From Caballeronia glebae (GTDB lineage Bacteria; Pseudomonadota; Gammaproteobacteria; Burkholderiales; Burkholderiaceae): 64,000 bases of DNA. The position numbers were made by a program, and so were the translations under genes. The notes under the pieces are model-generated. The model did no database searches and had not been told where the DNA came from. It worked only from the letters and a program-made list of their open reading frames with translations. The first letter of the stretch is position 1, and each line of letters starts with the position of its first letter. Where the stretch lies: NCBI RefSeq assembly GCF_001545035.1, contig NZ_FCOJ02000043.1, positions 1-64,000 of the forward strand. Reading direction: 5' to 3'. Below, one piece after another: positions 10,101-21,400 of this stretch.

Positions 10101-10251
10101 AATAATCGGCGAAGCGTTCGCCGGCTGCCTTTTCGAAAGCCTGTGCAAAGGCCGTCATGCGCGATGCGGCTATCCGTTCGGCGGAAGGCAGGTGAAGTGG
10201 TTCGCGCGCATAGAGCCGCGCGCTCTCTCCGATGGCGTCTTGACGGTCCAT
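7183..10251 (-). CDS. NRPS-like synthetase: acetoacetyl-CoA-ligase-type adenylation, carrier and thioesterase domains (A-T-TE)
   Basis: A 1022-residue, single-module protein without a condensation domain. Residues about 45-640 form an acyl-adenylating domain of the acetoacetyl-CoA synthetase type: ACAS-like N-terminus, P-loop FSSGTTGKPK at 285-294, SGGTDI 429-434, HGD 512-514, GRSDGVLNVRGINVSPGEIY 528-547, catalytic K626. Residues about 675-745 are a phosphopantetheine carrier, with S709 in FFELGGHSLL. Residues about 765-1022 are a type I thioesterase with GYSFGG nucleophile S839, D866 and H999. All three active sites look intact. AAGGTG precedes the start. It is divergent from caiX-cdhCAB. 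The substrate is unknown. Acetoacetate or 3-dehydrocarnitine are inferred candidates because CdhC releases acetoacetate. Confidence 0.88.
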   Translation of the reverse strand: MDRQDAIGESARLYAREPLHLPSAERIAASRMTAFAQAFEKAAGERFADYSELHAYSVREYRQFWKCFLESAHGLEWSGSDEPVCIGNECETARFFPNVELNYAENLLGKRIAPDDAPAITSCFADGRRLSYTRGELRERVVRLAQALAELGLGEGDRVVAIMRNDCDAITAALAVTALGATLSTAAPENGVQAILDRFAPLDPKFMFAHTMQRPFDTGGSLSGHVAAVAAQLPSLTDIVCLDDTELPSTVTQRQHELRALVAHGDAMRFAWKRFPFNHPLFIMFSSGTTGKPKCIVHGAGGTLLEHVKEHRLHSDFGPGDKLFFHTSCSWMMWNWQMSVLASGVEIITYDGPVAAVDTLWRLIANERATVFGTSPAYLKMSEDAGIEPGEQFDLSALRAMMSTGAVLYDSQFEWVYKHVKPLQLQSISGGTDIIGCFVLGNPNLPVYAGEAQCRSLGLDVQAFDQGASTIMPGELVCTNPFPSRPLGFFGDDDGSRFHKAYFAANEGVWTHGDVIEFSPQGSARLHGRSDGVLNVRGINVSPGEIYRILSEIHEIRNAMVVAQTGANAGDAGQRIVLLLVLRPGAQLNAALAARVRRDLTRQGSAALVPDVIVRVDGLPVTHNNKPSEAAARDAVNGLPARNVSSLANPDCLDQIREHPSLTRVKRELPAPGESIGEIEAYLCALWEQHFSFSPIGRDDNFFELGGHSLLAARMLADVQRASGRALPLSTMIVAPTIGRLAAVLAADPDTRAADSTLVQMRAGIGRPIFMVHSITGSVMECLTLAGMVQNERPVYGLQALGLDGDEAPQQSVEEMARGYVLRMREVQPSGPYALVGYSFGGLIAFEIAQQLVAAGEKIEMLCLLDTYIHTHCLPFTLWTRYQAGVVVDRLRELRSLEAGERIGYVRGKAAAITDRVRVRMGRQTQRPADDVADLPPVLQRVRDSMSVAMATYRPRRYEGGPIVYVRATLLDESRSDPLPVWQRVAKHGVRVMPVLGRHTDLVVEPHLVAVAATLTNALASA

Positions 10252-10779
10252 TATCCAGGCACCTTAGTTTTGGACGACGTGTAATGAACGGCTACGTGTG
10301 TTCGGCAAACTTCGCGGCAAAGCCCTTCGCATCAGGCTTTCTGTTTCTTTCAGCCGAGTCGCCGCCGAGACGAGCTATCTCTTTGCGGAACATTACCCGG
10401 CCCTAAGTCTTCGCTATGTGCGACCAACCACAGAGGCCGTGGCGTTTCGGCAAAGATTGATCTTGCACAAGCGCCTCGGCCATGCTTCGGATTACCTAAC
10501 AGCGGAAAAACTACTGCTTTCGCACGGACTGTTCATTCCAATTCGTGTTTACGCCACCGTGCGATTCTTTTGAATACGAGAAGCGGTTATTACAATTTGC
10601 TTTCGACGACATGCGATGTCGATGCGAACGGACATACGCGAACCGGATAACGGGGCAGGTCGCAAGCAGTCAAGTCGCGGTCGCACGCGGGCGTTCGGGC
10701 GCTTTTATGCGGCGGTACTTTGTATGCACGCCGGCACTCGAACCGGCGCATCGGTTCAACCCTCAACGGAAGGCTCGCA
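10252..10779. other. Divergent intergenic region between the A-T-TE gene and caiX
   Basis: 528 bases without a supported gene. It is noticeably richer in A/T than the flanking genes, as expected for a double promoter region. Open frames inside (for example 10298-10573, starting GTG) lack the strong G/C third-position bias of neighbouring genes and resemble nothing I recognise. Promoters for both flanking units and binding sites for the nearby AraC-type regulator probably lie here, but I cannot point to a convincing box. Confidence 0.6.
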
Positions 10780-11721
10780 ATGAGACAACGCTTGATTTCC
10801 ACACTGCTTTTCGCCGGCGCGTGTGCGCTCACTCAGCGTGCGCACGCGGAAGACGCGAGTTGCCGCACGGTGCGCTTCGTCGATATCGGCTGGACCGACA
10901 TCACGTCGACGACGGCGCTTGCTTCGGTCGTTTTCGAGGGGCTCGGATATGCGCCTCGGACCACGGTCGCGTCGGTGCCGATTTCGCTCGCGGGCCTGAA
11001 GAGCAAGCAGATCGACGTGTCGCTCGGCTACTGGTGGCCGGTGCAGCAGAAGGCGGTCGAGCCGTTCCTCGAAGCCAAGAGCATCGAGAAGCTGGAGCCG
11101 CCGAATCTGTCGGGCGCGAAGGCGACGCTCGCCGTGCCGACCTACGCGTACGACGCGGGCATCAAGACGTTCGCGGACATCGCGAAGCATCGCGACGAGC
11201 TGGGCGGCACGATCTACGGCATCGAGCCGGGCAGCAGCGCGAACGCGAAGATCCAGAAGATGATCGACACCAACCAGTTCGGGCTCGGCGGATTCAAGCT
11301 CGTGCAGTCGAGCGAGGCGGGCATGCTGGTGACGGTCGAGCGCGCGATTCGCGAGAAGAAGCCGGTGGTGTTTCTCGGCTGGGAGCCGCATCCGATGAAC
11401 ATCCAGATGAAGATCAATTACCTCTCTGGCGGCGATGAAGTGTTCGGACCGAACTACGGAGAAGCGCGCGTCTATACGCTGACCAATACGGATTTTCTGA
11501 CGCGTTGTCCCAATGCAGGGAAGTTTGTTTCCAATTTGCGTTTCACGACCGATCTTGAGAACCGGCTCATGCAGCCGGTCATGAACAAGGAACGGCCTCA
11601 GGAAGCGGCCAAGGCTTATCTCAAGCAGAACCCGCAGGTGCTGGACGCGTGGCTTGCAGGCGTGAAGACGGTTGATGGCAAGGACGGGTTGCCGGCGGTT
11701 CGGCAGTATCTGGGGCTTTGA
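10780..11721 (+). CDS. caiX: Carnitine-type ABC transporter substrate-binding protein
   Basis: A 313-residue periplasmic binding protein, paralogous to the one at 3718-4665, with a signal peptide ending HAHAE-like (TQRAHAEDAS). Cage-forming aromatic segments DIGWTD, LGYWWP and GWEPHPMN are present. It heads a run whose order, binding protein, BKACE, dehydrogenase, thioesterase, matches caiX-cdhCAB of Pseudomonas aeruginosa, so carnitine is the likely ligand. Start at 10780 with AAGGCTCGCA upstream; a longer in-frame start lacks a signal peptide. No permease or ATPase is nearby. A stem-loop follows the gene. Confidence 0.87.
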   Translation: MRQRLISTLLFAGACALTQRAHAEDASCRTVRFVDIGWTDITSTTALASVVFEGLGYAPRTTVASVPISLAGLKSKQIDVSLGYWWPVQQKAVEPFLEAKSIEKLEPPNLSGAKATLAVPTYAYDAGIKTFADIAKHRDELGGTIYGIEPGSSANAKIQKMIDTNQFGLGGFKLVQSSEAGMLVTVERAIREKKPVVFLGWEPHPMNIQMKINYLSGGDEVFGPNYGEARVYTLTNTDFLTRCPNAGKFVSNLRFTTDLENRLMQPVMNKERPQEAAKAYLKQNPQVLDAWLAGVKTVDGKDGLPAVRQYLGL

Positions 11722-11737
11722 AGCGTCGCTTGACGGG

Positions 11738-11762
11738 GCTTCGATTTGAAGTAAATCGAAGC
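11738..11762 (+). other. Intercistronic stem-loop between caiX and cdhC
   Basis: Perfect 10-bp stem GCTTCGATTT/AAATCGAAGC with a 5-base loop, 17 bases after the caiX stop. There is no T-run, so it is more likely an mRNA-stabilising or processing element that lets the binding protein be made in excess than a full terminator. It could equally cause partial termination. Confidence 0.55.
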
Positions 11763-11815
11763 TAGCCGGAAGATAAACAAAGGAACCCTAACAAAATCGA
11801 GGAAAGAGAACGGCC

Positions 11816-12745
11816 ATGAATTACGAAGTGATAGTAACGTGCGCAGTAACCGGCGCTGGCGACACGACCGGCAAGCACCCTGCAATTCCCGTCACGCCGA
11901 AGCAGATAGCAGAGTCCGCGATAGAAGCGGCCCGCGCGGGCGCAACCGTTGCCCACTGCCACGTTCGCGATCCGAAAACGGGAAGAGGCAGCCGCGACCC
12001 CGCGCTGTACAGGGAAGTCGTCGACCGCATCCGCTCATCGGATACCGATGTGATCATCAACCTGACGGCGGGCATGGGCGGCGACCTCGAAATCGGCCCG
12101 GGCGAAGACCCGATGCGCTTTGGCCGCGGCACCGATCTCGTCGGCGGCCTGACGCGCCTCGCGCACGTCGAAGAACTGTTGCCCGAAATCTGCACGCTCG
12201 ACTGCGGCACGCTCAACTTCGGCGACGGCGACTACATATACGTATCGACGCCCGCGCAACTGCGAGCCGGCGCGAAGCGCATTCAGGAACTCGGCGTGAA
12301 GCCCGAACTGGAGATCTTCGACACGGGCCATCTGTGGTTCGCCAATCAACTGCTGAAAGAAGGCCTGCTCGATAATCCGCCGCTCTTTCAGCTTTGCATG
12401 GGCATTCCGTGGGGCGCGCCGCCCGACACCGGCACGATGAAAGCGATGGTCGACAACATGCCGCCCGGCGCGCACTGGGCGGGCTTCGGCATCGGCCGCA
12501 TGCAGATGCCGATGGTCGCGCAAGCGATGCTCCTCGGCGGCCACGTGCGCGTCGGCCTGGAAGACAACCTGTGGCTCGATCGCGGCGTGCCCGCGACGAA
12601 CGGCGCGCTCGTGCAGCGCGCGGTGGAAATCATAGAGCGACTGGGCGCGCGCGCGCTCACGCCGGCGGAAGGCCGCAGGAAACTCGGTCTCCCGGCGCGC
12701 GGCGAACGCCCGCTGGAAAAACGCATCGCGGAACAATTCGCCTGA
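11816..12745 (+). CDS. cdhC: 3-Dehydrocarnitine-cleaving enzyme (BKACE family)
   Basis: Beta-keto acid cleavage enzyme, 309 residues, Zn-dependent TIM barrel. In carnitine breakdown it converts 3-dehydrocarnitine and acetyl-CoA to betainyl-CoA and acetoacetate. The metal-binding His pair is visible as H47 and H49 in AHCHVRD, and the family segment GIPWGAPPDTGTM and the GGHVRVGLEDNLW region are intact. Many BKACE proteins are labelled 3-keto-5-aminohexanoate cleavage enzyme. The carnitine assignment rests on the following carnitine-dehydrogenase and thioesterase genes. Confidence 0.9.
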   Translation: MNYEVIVTCAVTGAGDTTGKHPAIPVTPKQIAESAIEAARAGATVAHCHVRDPKTGRGSRDPALYREVVDRIRSSDTDVIINLTAGMGGDLEIGPGEDPMRFGRGTDLVGGLTRLAHVEELLPEICTLDCGTLNFGDGDYIYVSTPAQLRAGAKRIQELGVKPELEIFDTGHLWFANQLLKEGLLDNPPLFQLCMGIPWGAPPDTGTMKAMVDNMPPGAHWAGFGIGRMQMPMVAQAMLLGGHVRVGLEDNLWLDRGVPATNGALVQRAVEIIERLGARALTPAEGRRKLGLPARGERPLEKRIAEQFA

Positions 12746-12765
12746 ACTGACAAGGACACGACGAC

Positions 12766-13713
12766 ATGCAAGTGAAGCAATTCGCCGCGCTCGGCGCGGG
12801 TGTGATCGGCAGCGGCTGGGTGGCGCGCGCGCTCGGAGCGGGACTCGACGTCACCGCGTGGGACCCGGCGCCCGGCGCCGAAGCTCAACTGCGCGCAAAC
12901 GTCGCGAATGCGTGGCCCGCGCTCGAACGTGTGGGACTGGCGCGGGGCGCATCGCCGGATCGGCTGCGCGTCGTGCCGAGCGTCGAAGAATGCGTCGCCG
13001 ACGCCGACTTCATCCAGGAAAGCGCGCCCGAGCGCGAGGAACTGAAGCTCGCGCTGCACGAGCGCGTGAGCCGCGCGGCAAGGCCCGATGCGATCATCGC
13101 GTCGTCCACGTCCGGCCTCCTGCCGAGCGATTTCTATGCGCGCGCCGTGAATCCCGCGCGCTGCGTCGTCGGGCATCCGTTCAATCCGGTGTATCTGCTG
13201 CCGCTCGTCGAAGTGCTCGGCGGCGAGCAAACGTCGGGCGAAGCGATCGATGCGGCGATGAGCTTCTACGCCTCCATCGGCATGCGGCCCCTGCGCGTGC
13301 GAAAGGAAGTGCCGGGCTTCATCGCGGACCGGTTGCTCGAAGCGCTCTGGCGCGAGGCGTTGCATCTCGTGAACGACGGCGTCGCGACGACCGGCGAAAT
13401 CGACGACGCGATCCGCTACGGCGCGGGCATCCGCTGGTCGTTCATGGGCACGTTCCTGACCTACACGCTGGCAGGCGGCGAAGCGGGCATGCGACACTTC
13501 ATGCGGCAGTTCGGCCCCGCGCTCGAACTGCCGTGGACGAAACTCGTCGCGCCAACGCTCACCGACGAACTCATCGACCGCGTCGTCGACGGCACCTCGC
13601 GGCAGACGAACGGACGCGGCATCAAGGAACTGGAGCGTTATCGCGACGACTGCATCGCGAGCGTGATGGAGGCGATTGCTGAGGCGAAAGCGCGTCACGG
13701 CATCGAAGACTAA
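12766..13713 (+). CDS. cdhA: L-carnitine 3-dehydrogenase
   Basis: NAD-dependent oxidation of L-carnitine to 3-dehydrocarnitine. The 315-residue protein has the 3-hydroxyacyl-CoA-dehydrogenase fold: Rossmann motif GAGVIGSGW at 10-18, the catalytic-His segment VVGHPFNPVYLLPLVEV, and the VPGFIADRL segment of the helical C-terminal domain. It sits between the dehydrocarnitine-cleaving enzyme and a hotdog thioesterase, 20 bases after cdhC and 10 before the next start, so it is an operon member. Confidence 0.92.
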   Translation: MQVKQFAALGAGVIGSGWVARALGAGLDVTAWDPAPGAEAQLRANVANAWPALERVGLARGASPDRLRVVPSVEECVADADFIQESAPEREELKLALHERVSRAARPDAIIASSTSGLLPSDFYARAVNPARCVVGHPFNPVYLLPLVEVLGGEQTSGEAIDAAMSFYASIGMRPLRVRKEVPGFIADRLLEALWREALHLVNDGVATTGEIDDAIRYGAGIRWSFMGTFLTYTLAGGEAGMRHFMRQFGPALELPWTKLVAPTLTDELIDRVVDGTSRQTNGRGIKELERYRDDCIASVMEAIAEAKARHGIED

Positions 13714-14145
13714 AGGAACCACGATGATCTATCGCGACACGGTCAAAGCCGAATGGGTCGACTACAACGGCCATCTGCGCGATGCGTTCTACATGCTGAT
13801 CTACAGCCTCGCGACCGATGCGTTCATGGACCGCATCGGGCTCGACGACGCGGGCCGCCGCGCGCGCCAGCGCACGCTTTACACGCTGGAGGCGCACATC
13901 AGCTATCTGCGCGAGATCAAGGAGGGCGCGGCGGTGCGCGTCGAGGCGCGGGTCGTCGCGCATGACAAAAAGCGCGTGCATCTCTATATGGAGATGTTCG
14001 AGGGCGACGTGGCCGAACCTGTTTGCGCGTGCGAGCAGATGATGCTGCATATCGATTCGAGCGGCGCGCCCAAGTCCGCATCGTTCGATGAGGACATCGC
14101 CGCGCGCATCGCCGCGGAACCGGCCGTCGCGCTTAAGGACGCGCG

Positions 14146-16410
<2,265 letters not shown>

Positions 16411-16819
16411 ATTGAAACGCTCCGGTCTGGCTGGGATCGCGAAGACCCCTCACGAGCAGAAGTATCGACCTTCCAACGACTGGAAGGTCAAGAGTGAAAT
16501 GAACGGTGTTGTCCGCCGGACGTCCAGCGGCGGGATCGTCCAATGCTGATAAACGACTGCATTCGAAGGACGAAAGTGACGTCATTCAGTGCTTTTAGGC
16601 GGCATCTGGTGCATTCTTCGGCATGCTGGAGCGCTTTTGCTGACTTGGTCTTGCCTATCGTCAGCGGATAAGTTAAAACCCGAGTTTCGAGATATTGCTC
16701 GTGGCGCGCCGCGCGGGGATTTGCGGCGGCGTCGATCTGCTTGCGAGCGTGCCGCGCATCGGTTTCGATTCGATGCGCGCGAGAACCCAAATCGAAAGAA
16801 GAACTGGATTTCCATTCGA
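16411..16819. other. Divergent region between copA and the DUF1254 gene
   Basis: 409 bases with no supported gene. The copA-proximal part holds the CueR-type promoter described separately. The rest shows no convincing reading frame, repeat or terminator; the promoter for the DUF1254 gene should lie here but was not identified. Confidence 0.55.
16461..16491 (-). promoter_or_regulatory. CueR/MerR-type copA promoter
   Basis: On the minus strand: -35 TTGACC (16486-16491), then exactly 19 bases, then -10 GATACT (16461-16466). The over-long 19-bp spacer holds the dyad GACCTTCCA-N5-TGGAAGGTC (16467-16489). This is the architecture of CueR-activated copper promoters, in which the regulator untwists the spacer. 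It lies about 50 bases upstream of copA. The cognate regulator gene is not in the window. Confidence 0.88.
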
Positions 16820-18283
16820 ATGAAGAACAAGCGACGCTGGACGTTTCCGCTCGACACCGCGGTCTGGATGAGCGTGAGTCTCGCCGGCATGGCGGTCATT
16901 GCGGGCTGTGCGACCAGGCAGCCCGAGTTGAAGCCGACCACCACCGGCTGGGTCAAAAACCAGGTCGCCGATGCCTACACGTTCGGCTTTCCGCTCGTCG
17001 CGTCCGATATCGCCCGTGAGCGCGCGAGCGGCCGCGCCGGGCAGCCGGGCCAGGCGCCGCTGAACACGTTCCGTCACGCGAGCGCGCTGCCGCCTGTGGG
17101 CGCGCCGGGCTGGCCGAGCGTCGACACGCTCGAATCGACGGCGTGGCTCGATGTTTCCGCCGATCCCGTGATCGTCACGTTGCCCGCCGCGCCGCGCGGC
17201 CGCTATCTCGACGCCCGCGCATTCGATGCGTGGACCAACGCGCTCTACTCCAGCGCCGACACGACGCCGTATCCGAAAATGCAGCTTATCGTGTTCGTGC
17301 CGGCGGGGTGGACGGGCACGCTGCCCGCCAACGCGACGCGCGTCGAAACGCGCACGCGTTACGTGTGGCTTTCGGTGCGCGTGCGCGTGAGCGGCCCGCG
17401 CGACGTGCGCGAAGCGCGCAAGCTACAAACGGCGATGCGCATCGACACGCTGACGCCCGCGAAAGGCTCGGTCGCCGATCCCACGCCGGTCGTGGCCGGC
17501 GCGTGGCCCGCGAACGGCGCGCAGCGGCCCGCCGTGCCGCCGTTGTCCGCCGCGCTGGCGACGATCGCGCCGGGCGCGCAGGCCGAAGCGCTCGACGCGA
17601 ACGCGTTCTTCGCGCGCCTCGCCCGCTCGCTCGACGACAATCCCGCCGCCAGCGACGACAGCCACGCGATGAGTCAGCTCGCCGATCTCGGCGTGAAGCC
17701 GGGCGAGCCGGTGCAGTTCAAGAAGACCGATGCGCCGCTGCTCGATTCCGGTCTCGCCGATGCGCGCGACCGGCTCGACACGGCCCCGCCGAACGCGATC
17801 ACGAAGAACGGCTGGATCTGGTTCGGCGATGGCGTCGGCGTCTACGGAACGGATTACACCTTGCGCGCCTATCTCGCCCGCCGGCAGACCGCGACGAGCA
17901 CGAAGGAAGGCGAAGTGAAGCCGGTGACGCACGTGGACAGCGAAGGCCACGCGCTCAACGGCTCGAACGAATACACGCTGCACTTCGCGCCCGAAAAATT
18001 GCCGCCGGTGCGCGGCTTCTGGACTCTCACCGCCTACACGAAGGACGGCGCGCTCGCGGATGCGAAGCTGCCGCGCCTGTCGCTTTCCGATCGCGACCGG
18101 CTGAAGAAGAACCGCGATGGTTCCATCGACGTGATCGTTTCGGCGAAGTCGCCGGGACGCGCGCGCGACGCGAACTGGCTTCCCGCGCCCGAAGGCGAGT
18201 TCCAGCTCACGATGCGCCTTTACGCGCCCAAGCCGCAGGCAAGCGACGGTTCGTGGGCGCCGCCGTCCGTCGCGCGGCAGTGA
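16820..18283 (+). CDS. DUF1254/DUF1214 family lipoprotein
   Basis: A 487-residue exported protein of unknown function. The N-terminus has a lipoprotein signal with lipobox VIAGC (C30), so it should be membrane-anchored outside the cytoplasm. The N-terminal half carries DUF1254 (from NQVADAYTFGFPLV on) and the C-terminal ~110 residues DUF1214, with the conserved GFWTLTAY and NYTLHFAPEKLPPV-like segments. Start chosen at 16820 because it begins directly before the signal; the upstream extension is uncharacteristic. It stands alone, ending in its own terminator. Confidence 0.85.
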   Translation: MKNKRRWTFPLDTAVWMSVSLAGMAVIAGCATRQPELKPTTTGWVKNQVADAYTFGFPLVASDIARERASGRAGQPGQAPLNTFRHASALPPVGAPGWPSVDTLESTAWLDVSADPVIVTLPAAPRGRYLDARAFDAWTNALYSSADTTPYPKMQLIVFVPAGWTGTLPANATRVETRTRYVWLSVRVRVSGPRDVREARKLQTAMRIDTLTPAKGSVADPTPVVAGAWPANGAQRPAVPPLSAALATIAPGAQAEALDANAFFARLARSLDDNPAASDDSHAMSQLADLGVKPGEPVQFKKTDAPLLDSGLADARDRLDTAPPNAITKNGWIWFGDGVGVYGTDYTLRAYLARRQTATSTKEGEVKPVTHVDSEGHALNGSNEYTLHFAPEKLPPVRGFWTLTAYTKDGALADAKLPRLSLSDRDRLKKNRDGSIDVIVSAKSPGRARDANWLPAPEGEFQLTMRLYAPKPQASDGSWAPPSVARQ

Positions 18284-18313
18284 GTCGAGCGCGCGAAAGC
18301 GCTTGAACCGAAC

Positions 18314-18350
18314 ATGAAGGCTGCGACTTTTTCGCGGCCTTCATGCTTTT
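18314..18350 (+). terminator. Rho-independent terminator after the DUF1254 gene
   Basis: A 13-bp stem (ATGAAGGCTGCGA/TCGCGGCCTTCAT, one T-G wobble) with a 5-base loop is followed by GCTTTT. It lies 30 bases past the stop codon and 90 before the next gene. Confidence 0.8.
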
Positions 18351-18440
18351 GACGCACGTTTTGGCGAACGTTTGCGAGCCGCATCGTCGTATACTCGAAC
18401 ATCATCTTTTCGGGGACGGCGGCTCGTCGCCGCGCATCGA

Positions 18441-21400
18441 ATGTCGAGTATCACGAAGTCTTCTCTCGCCTCCGCCGGCCAAACGCTGCGCGGTGTCGTT
18501 CACGCGCGGCGCACGCGGCGCATCTTCATCGGTTTGCTGATCGCGTTACTCGTCATCGGCCTTCTCGGGTTTTTCGTCGCGCCTCCGGTCATCCGGCATA
18601 TCGCCGAGCAGCAGATCGCGAAGCAGCTCGACCGGCCCGTGAGCATCGGACGCATATCGCTCAATCCCTACACCCTCGATCTCGAAGCCGATAACGTGCA
18701 TATCGGCGAATCGCCCGCGAATCTCGCGAAGGCGCCGGGCGCGTCGGCCGGTTTCGTCGATGTGTCGCGGCTCGTCGTGCGCACGTCGTGGGCTTCCGTG
18801 TTCAAGCTCGCGCCGGTCGTCAACGAGCTGAAAATCGATTCGCCGCGCATCAGCGTCGTGCGTTTCGACGGCGAGCATTTCAATTTCTCCGATCTGATCG
18901 CGAAGTTCTCGAAGCCATCGTCGCCTTCGGATAAGCCGGCGCGCTTCTCGGTATCGAACATTCAGGTCGAAAACGGCCAGATCACGTTCGACGACAGGCT
19001 TCTGAAGGCGAAGCACGTGATCGACCGCTTCGCGCTCGGCATTCCGTTCATCGCAACGCTGCCGTCCGCCACCGATATTTTCGTGACGCCGCTGCTACAG
19101 GCGCGCATCGACGGCTCGCCGCTCGTGGTGAAGGGGCGCACGAAACCGTTCTCGCAGTCGCGCGAATCCGAGATCGCGCTCACGCTCGACGGCCTCGACG
19201 TGCCGCGCATGGCGTCCTACGCGCCGGCCTCGGTGCCGGTCGCGGTGAAGAGCGGCAAGCTCTCGACCGACCTCAACGTGAGCTTCGCGATCTCGGGCGA
19301 CACGCCGACGATCCGGATCGCCGGCACCGCCGACCTCGCCGAGATCGCGGTAACGGACAAGGCGGACGCGCCGCTCGCCGCGGCCCGCGCGCTGCATGTG
19401 AAGATCGCGAACGCCGAGCCGTTGCGCGGTATCTATCACTTCGACGAAGTGACGCTGTCGAATCCCGATGTGCATCTCGCACGCGATTCGGCGGGGCAAC
19501 TGAACGTGCAGAAGCTGGCCGGTCCCGCGCCGAAGCCGCAAGATGAGAAGCCTGCCGGCGCCGGCGCGCAGAAGGAAGCGCCGCCGCTCGATCTGGCGAT
19601 CCGTCATCTCGCGATCGACGGCGGCACGGTCGCGCTCGACGACCGTTTGCTGAAAGCGCATGTGCAGGGCGCGCTGACGGGCCTGGCCGTGACGCTCGAC
19701 GACTTCTCGACGCTCGCGAAGACGCCCGCGAATTACACGCTCAAGACTGCGTTCGACAAGGGCGGCACGCTCGACGCATCGGGCAAGGTGACGCTCGCGG
19801 CGAAGACTGCGGACGCGAAGCTCGCGTTGAACGCGTTCGCGCTGCCGCCGTTGCAGCCGTATCTCGCGAACCTGGTGGCCGCGCGCGTGACGAGCGGCAC
19901 GCTGGGCGCGAATCTGCCCGTGTCGGTCGACTGGAGCAAGCCGGATGGCGGCGTGCAGGTCGGCGCGGGCGATGTGAATCTCAATGCGCTCACGCTTGCG
20001 CCCAACGCGGGCGGCGGCGCGCCGGTCAAGCTCGCGTCGGGGGTGGCGAAGATCGGCAAGGTGGATGTCTCCGCGCGCACCGCGGCGCTCGACAGCGTGC
20101 AGTTGAGCGGCCTCGCGCTCGACGCAACGCGCCGCAAGGATGGCAGCATCGATCTCGCTGCGCTCGCGGGACCGCACGAGGCCGCGCCCGAGCAGACGGC
20201 CGCGCACAAGATCAGGAAGGCGCAGGCGGCCGGGCCCGCGTGGCGCTATCAGATCGGCGAGATAAGGCTGGCCGATGCATCGGCCAATATCACCGACGAA
20301 ACGACGGCGCGGCCGGTCAAGCTGCGCGTCGCGCCGCTCGCGCTGAACGTGAAGCAGTTCGGCGACGACATGACGAAGCCGCTCGCCGTCGACGGCAAGC
20401 TGACGTTGAACGGCAAGGGCTCGCTCGCGATCGGCGGCAACGTCACGGTGACGCCGCTCAAGCTCGCGCTGCACGTAAAGGGCGAACAGGTCGATGCGTC
20501 CGCGTTCGAGCCGTATTTCGGCGACATGCTCAACATCGAGGTGAGGAGCGCGTATCTGAACGCGAACGGCGACGTCGCGATGTCGGGCAGCGGCAAGTCG
20601 CTCGCGGCGTCGTACAAGGGCGATGTGTCGCTGTCGGACGTGCGCATGTTCGACAAGGCGAGCTCCGACCGCTTCGCCGGCTGGAAGCTGCTCGGCCTCT
20701 CCAACGTGAAGGTGAACTACGGCGAGCGCGGCACCGATGTCGAGGCGGCGCGCGTGACCTTCGCCAAGTTTTACGGCCGCGTGCTGCTCGACGCGCAGGG
20801 CAGGCTCAACCTGAAGAGCGTGGTGGCCGGCGACAACGGCCCGCAATCGGTGACGCGCGACAGAACGAAGGAAGAAGGCGCGTCCGCGCCGGCCGCGGCG
20901 AGTGCGGCGGTGCCGGTGAAAACCGCGCAGAAGGCGTCGGGGCCGCCGGTCAACATGCGTTTCGGCCAACTCGTGCTGCAGGACGGCAGCGTGACCTACA
21001 CCGACAACTTCATCAAGCCGAACTACACGGCGAACCTCGTCGCGATCAACGGCACGATCGGCGCGTTCGGCACGCATTCGACCACGCCCGCGCCCGTCGA
21101 CGTATCGGCGAAACTCGCGGCGAACGGGCCGGTGTCGATCAAGGGGCAGGTCAATCCGCTCATCGACAAACCCGCGCTCGATCTGACCGCCAGCGCGCAC
21201 GGCGTCGAGCTGACGAACCTCACGCCGTATTCGTCGAAGTATGCGGGCTATCCGATCACGAAGGGCAAGCTCAATGTCGATCTGCATTACATGCTCGCCG
21301 ACAACAAGCTCACGGCGAACAACCATTTGTTCATCGATCAACTGACGTTCGGCGATCACGTCGACAATCCGACGGCGACGAAGCTGCCGGTGCGGCTCGC

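Noticed and set aside
7231..10284. Long plus-strand frames opposite the A-T-TE gene (7231-8967, 8974-10284)
   Set aside because: Arg/His-rich antisense translations of a gene whose frame holds three intact enzyme domains.
10298..10573. 91-codon frame in the A-T-TE/caiX gap
   Set aside because: GTG start, weak third-position G/C bias compared with neighbours, no recognisable sequence, and it fills a promoter region.
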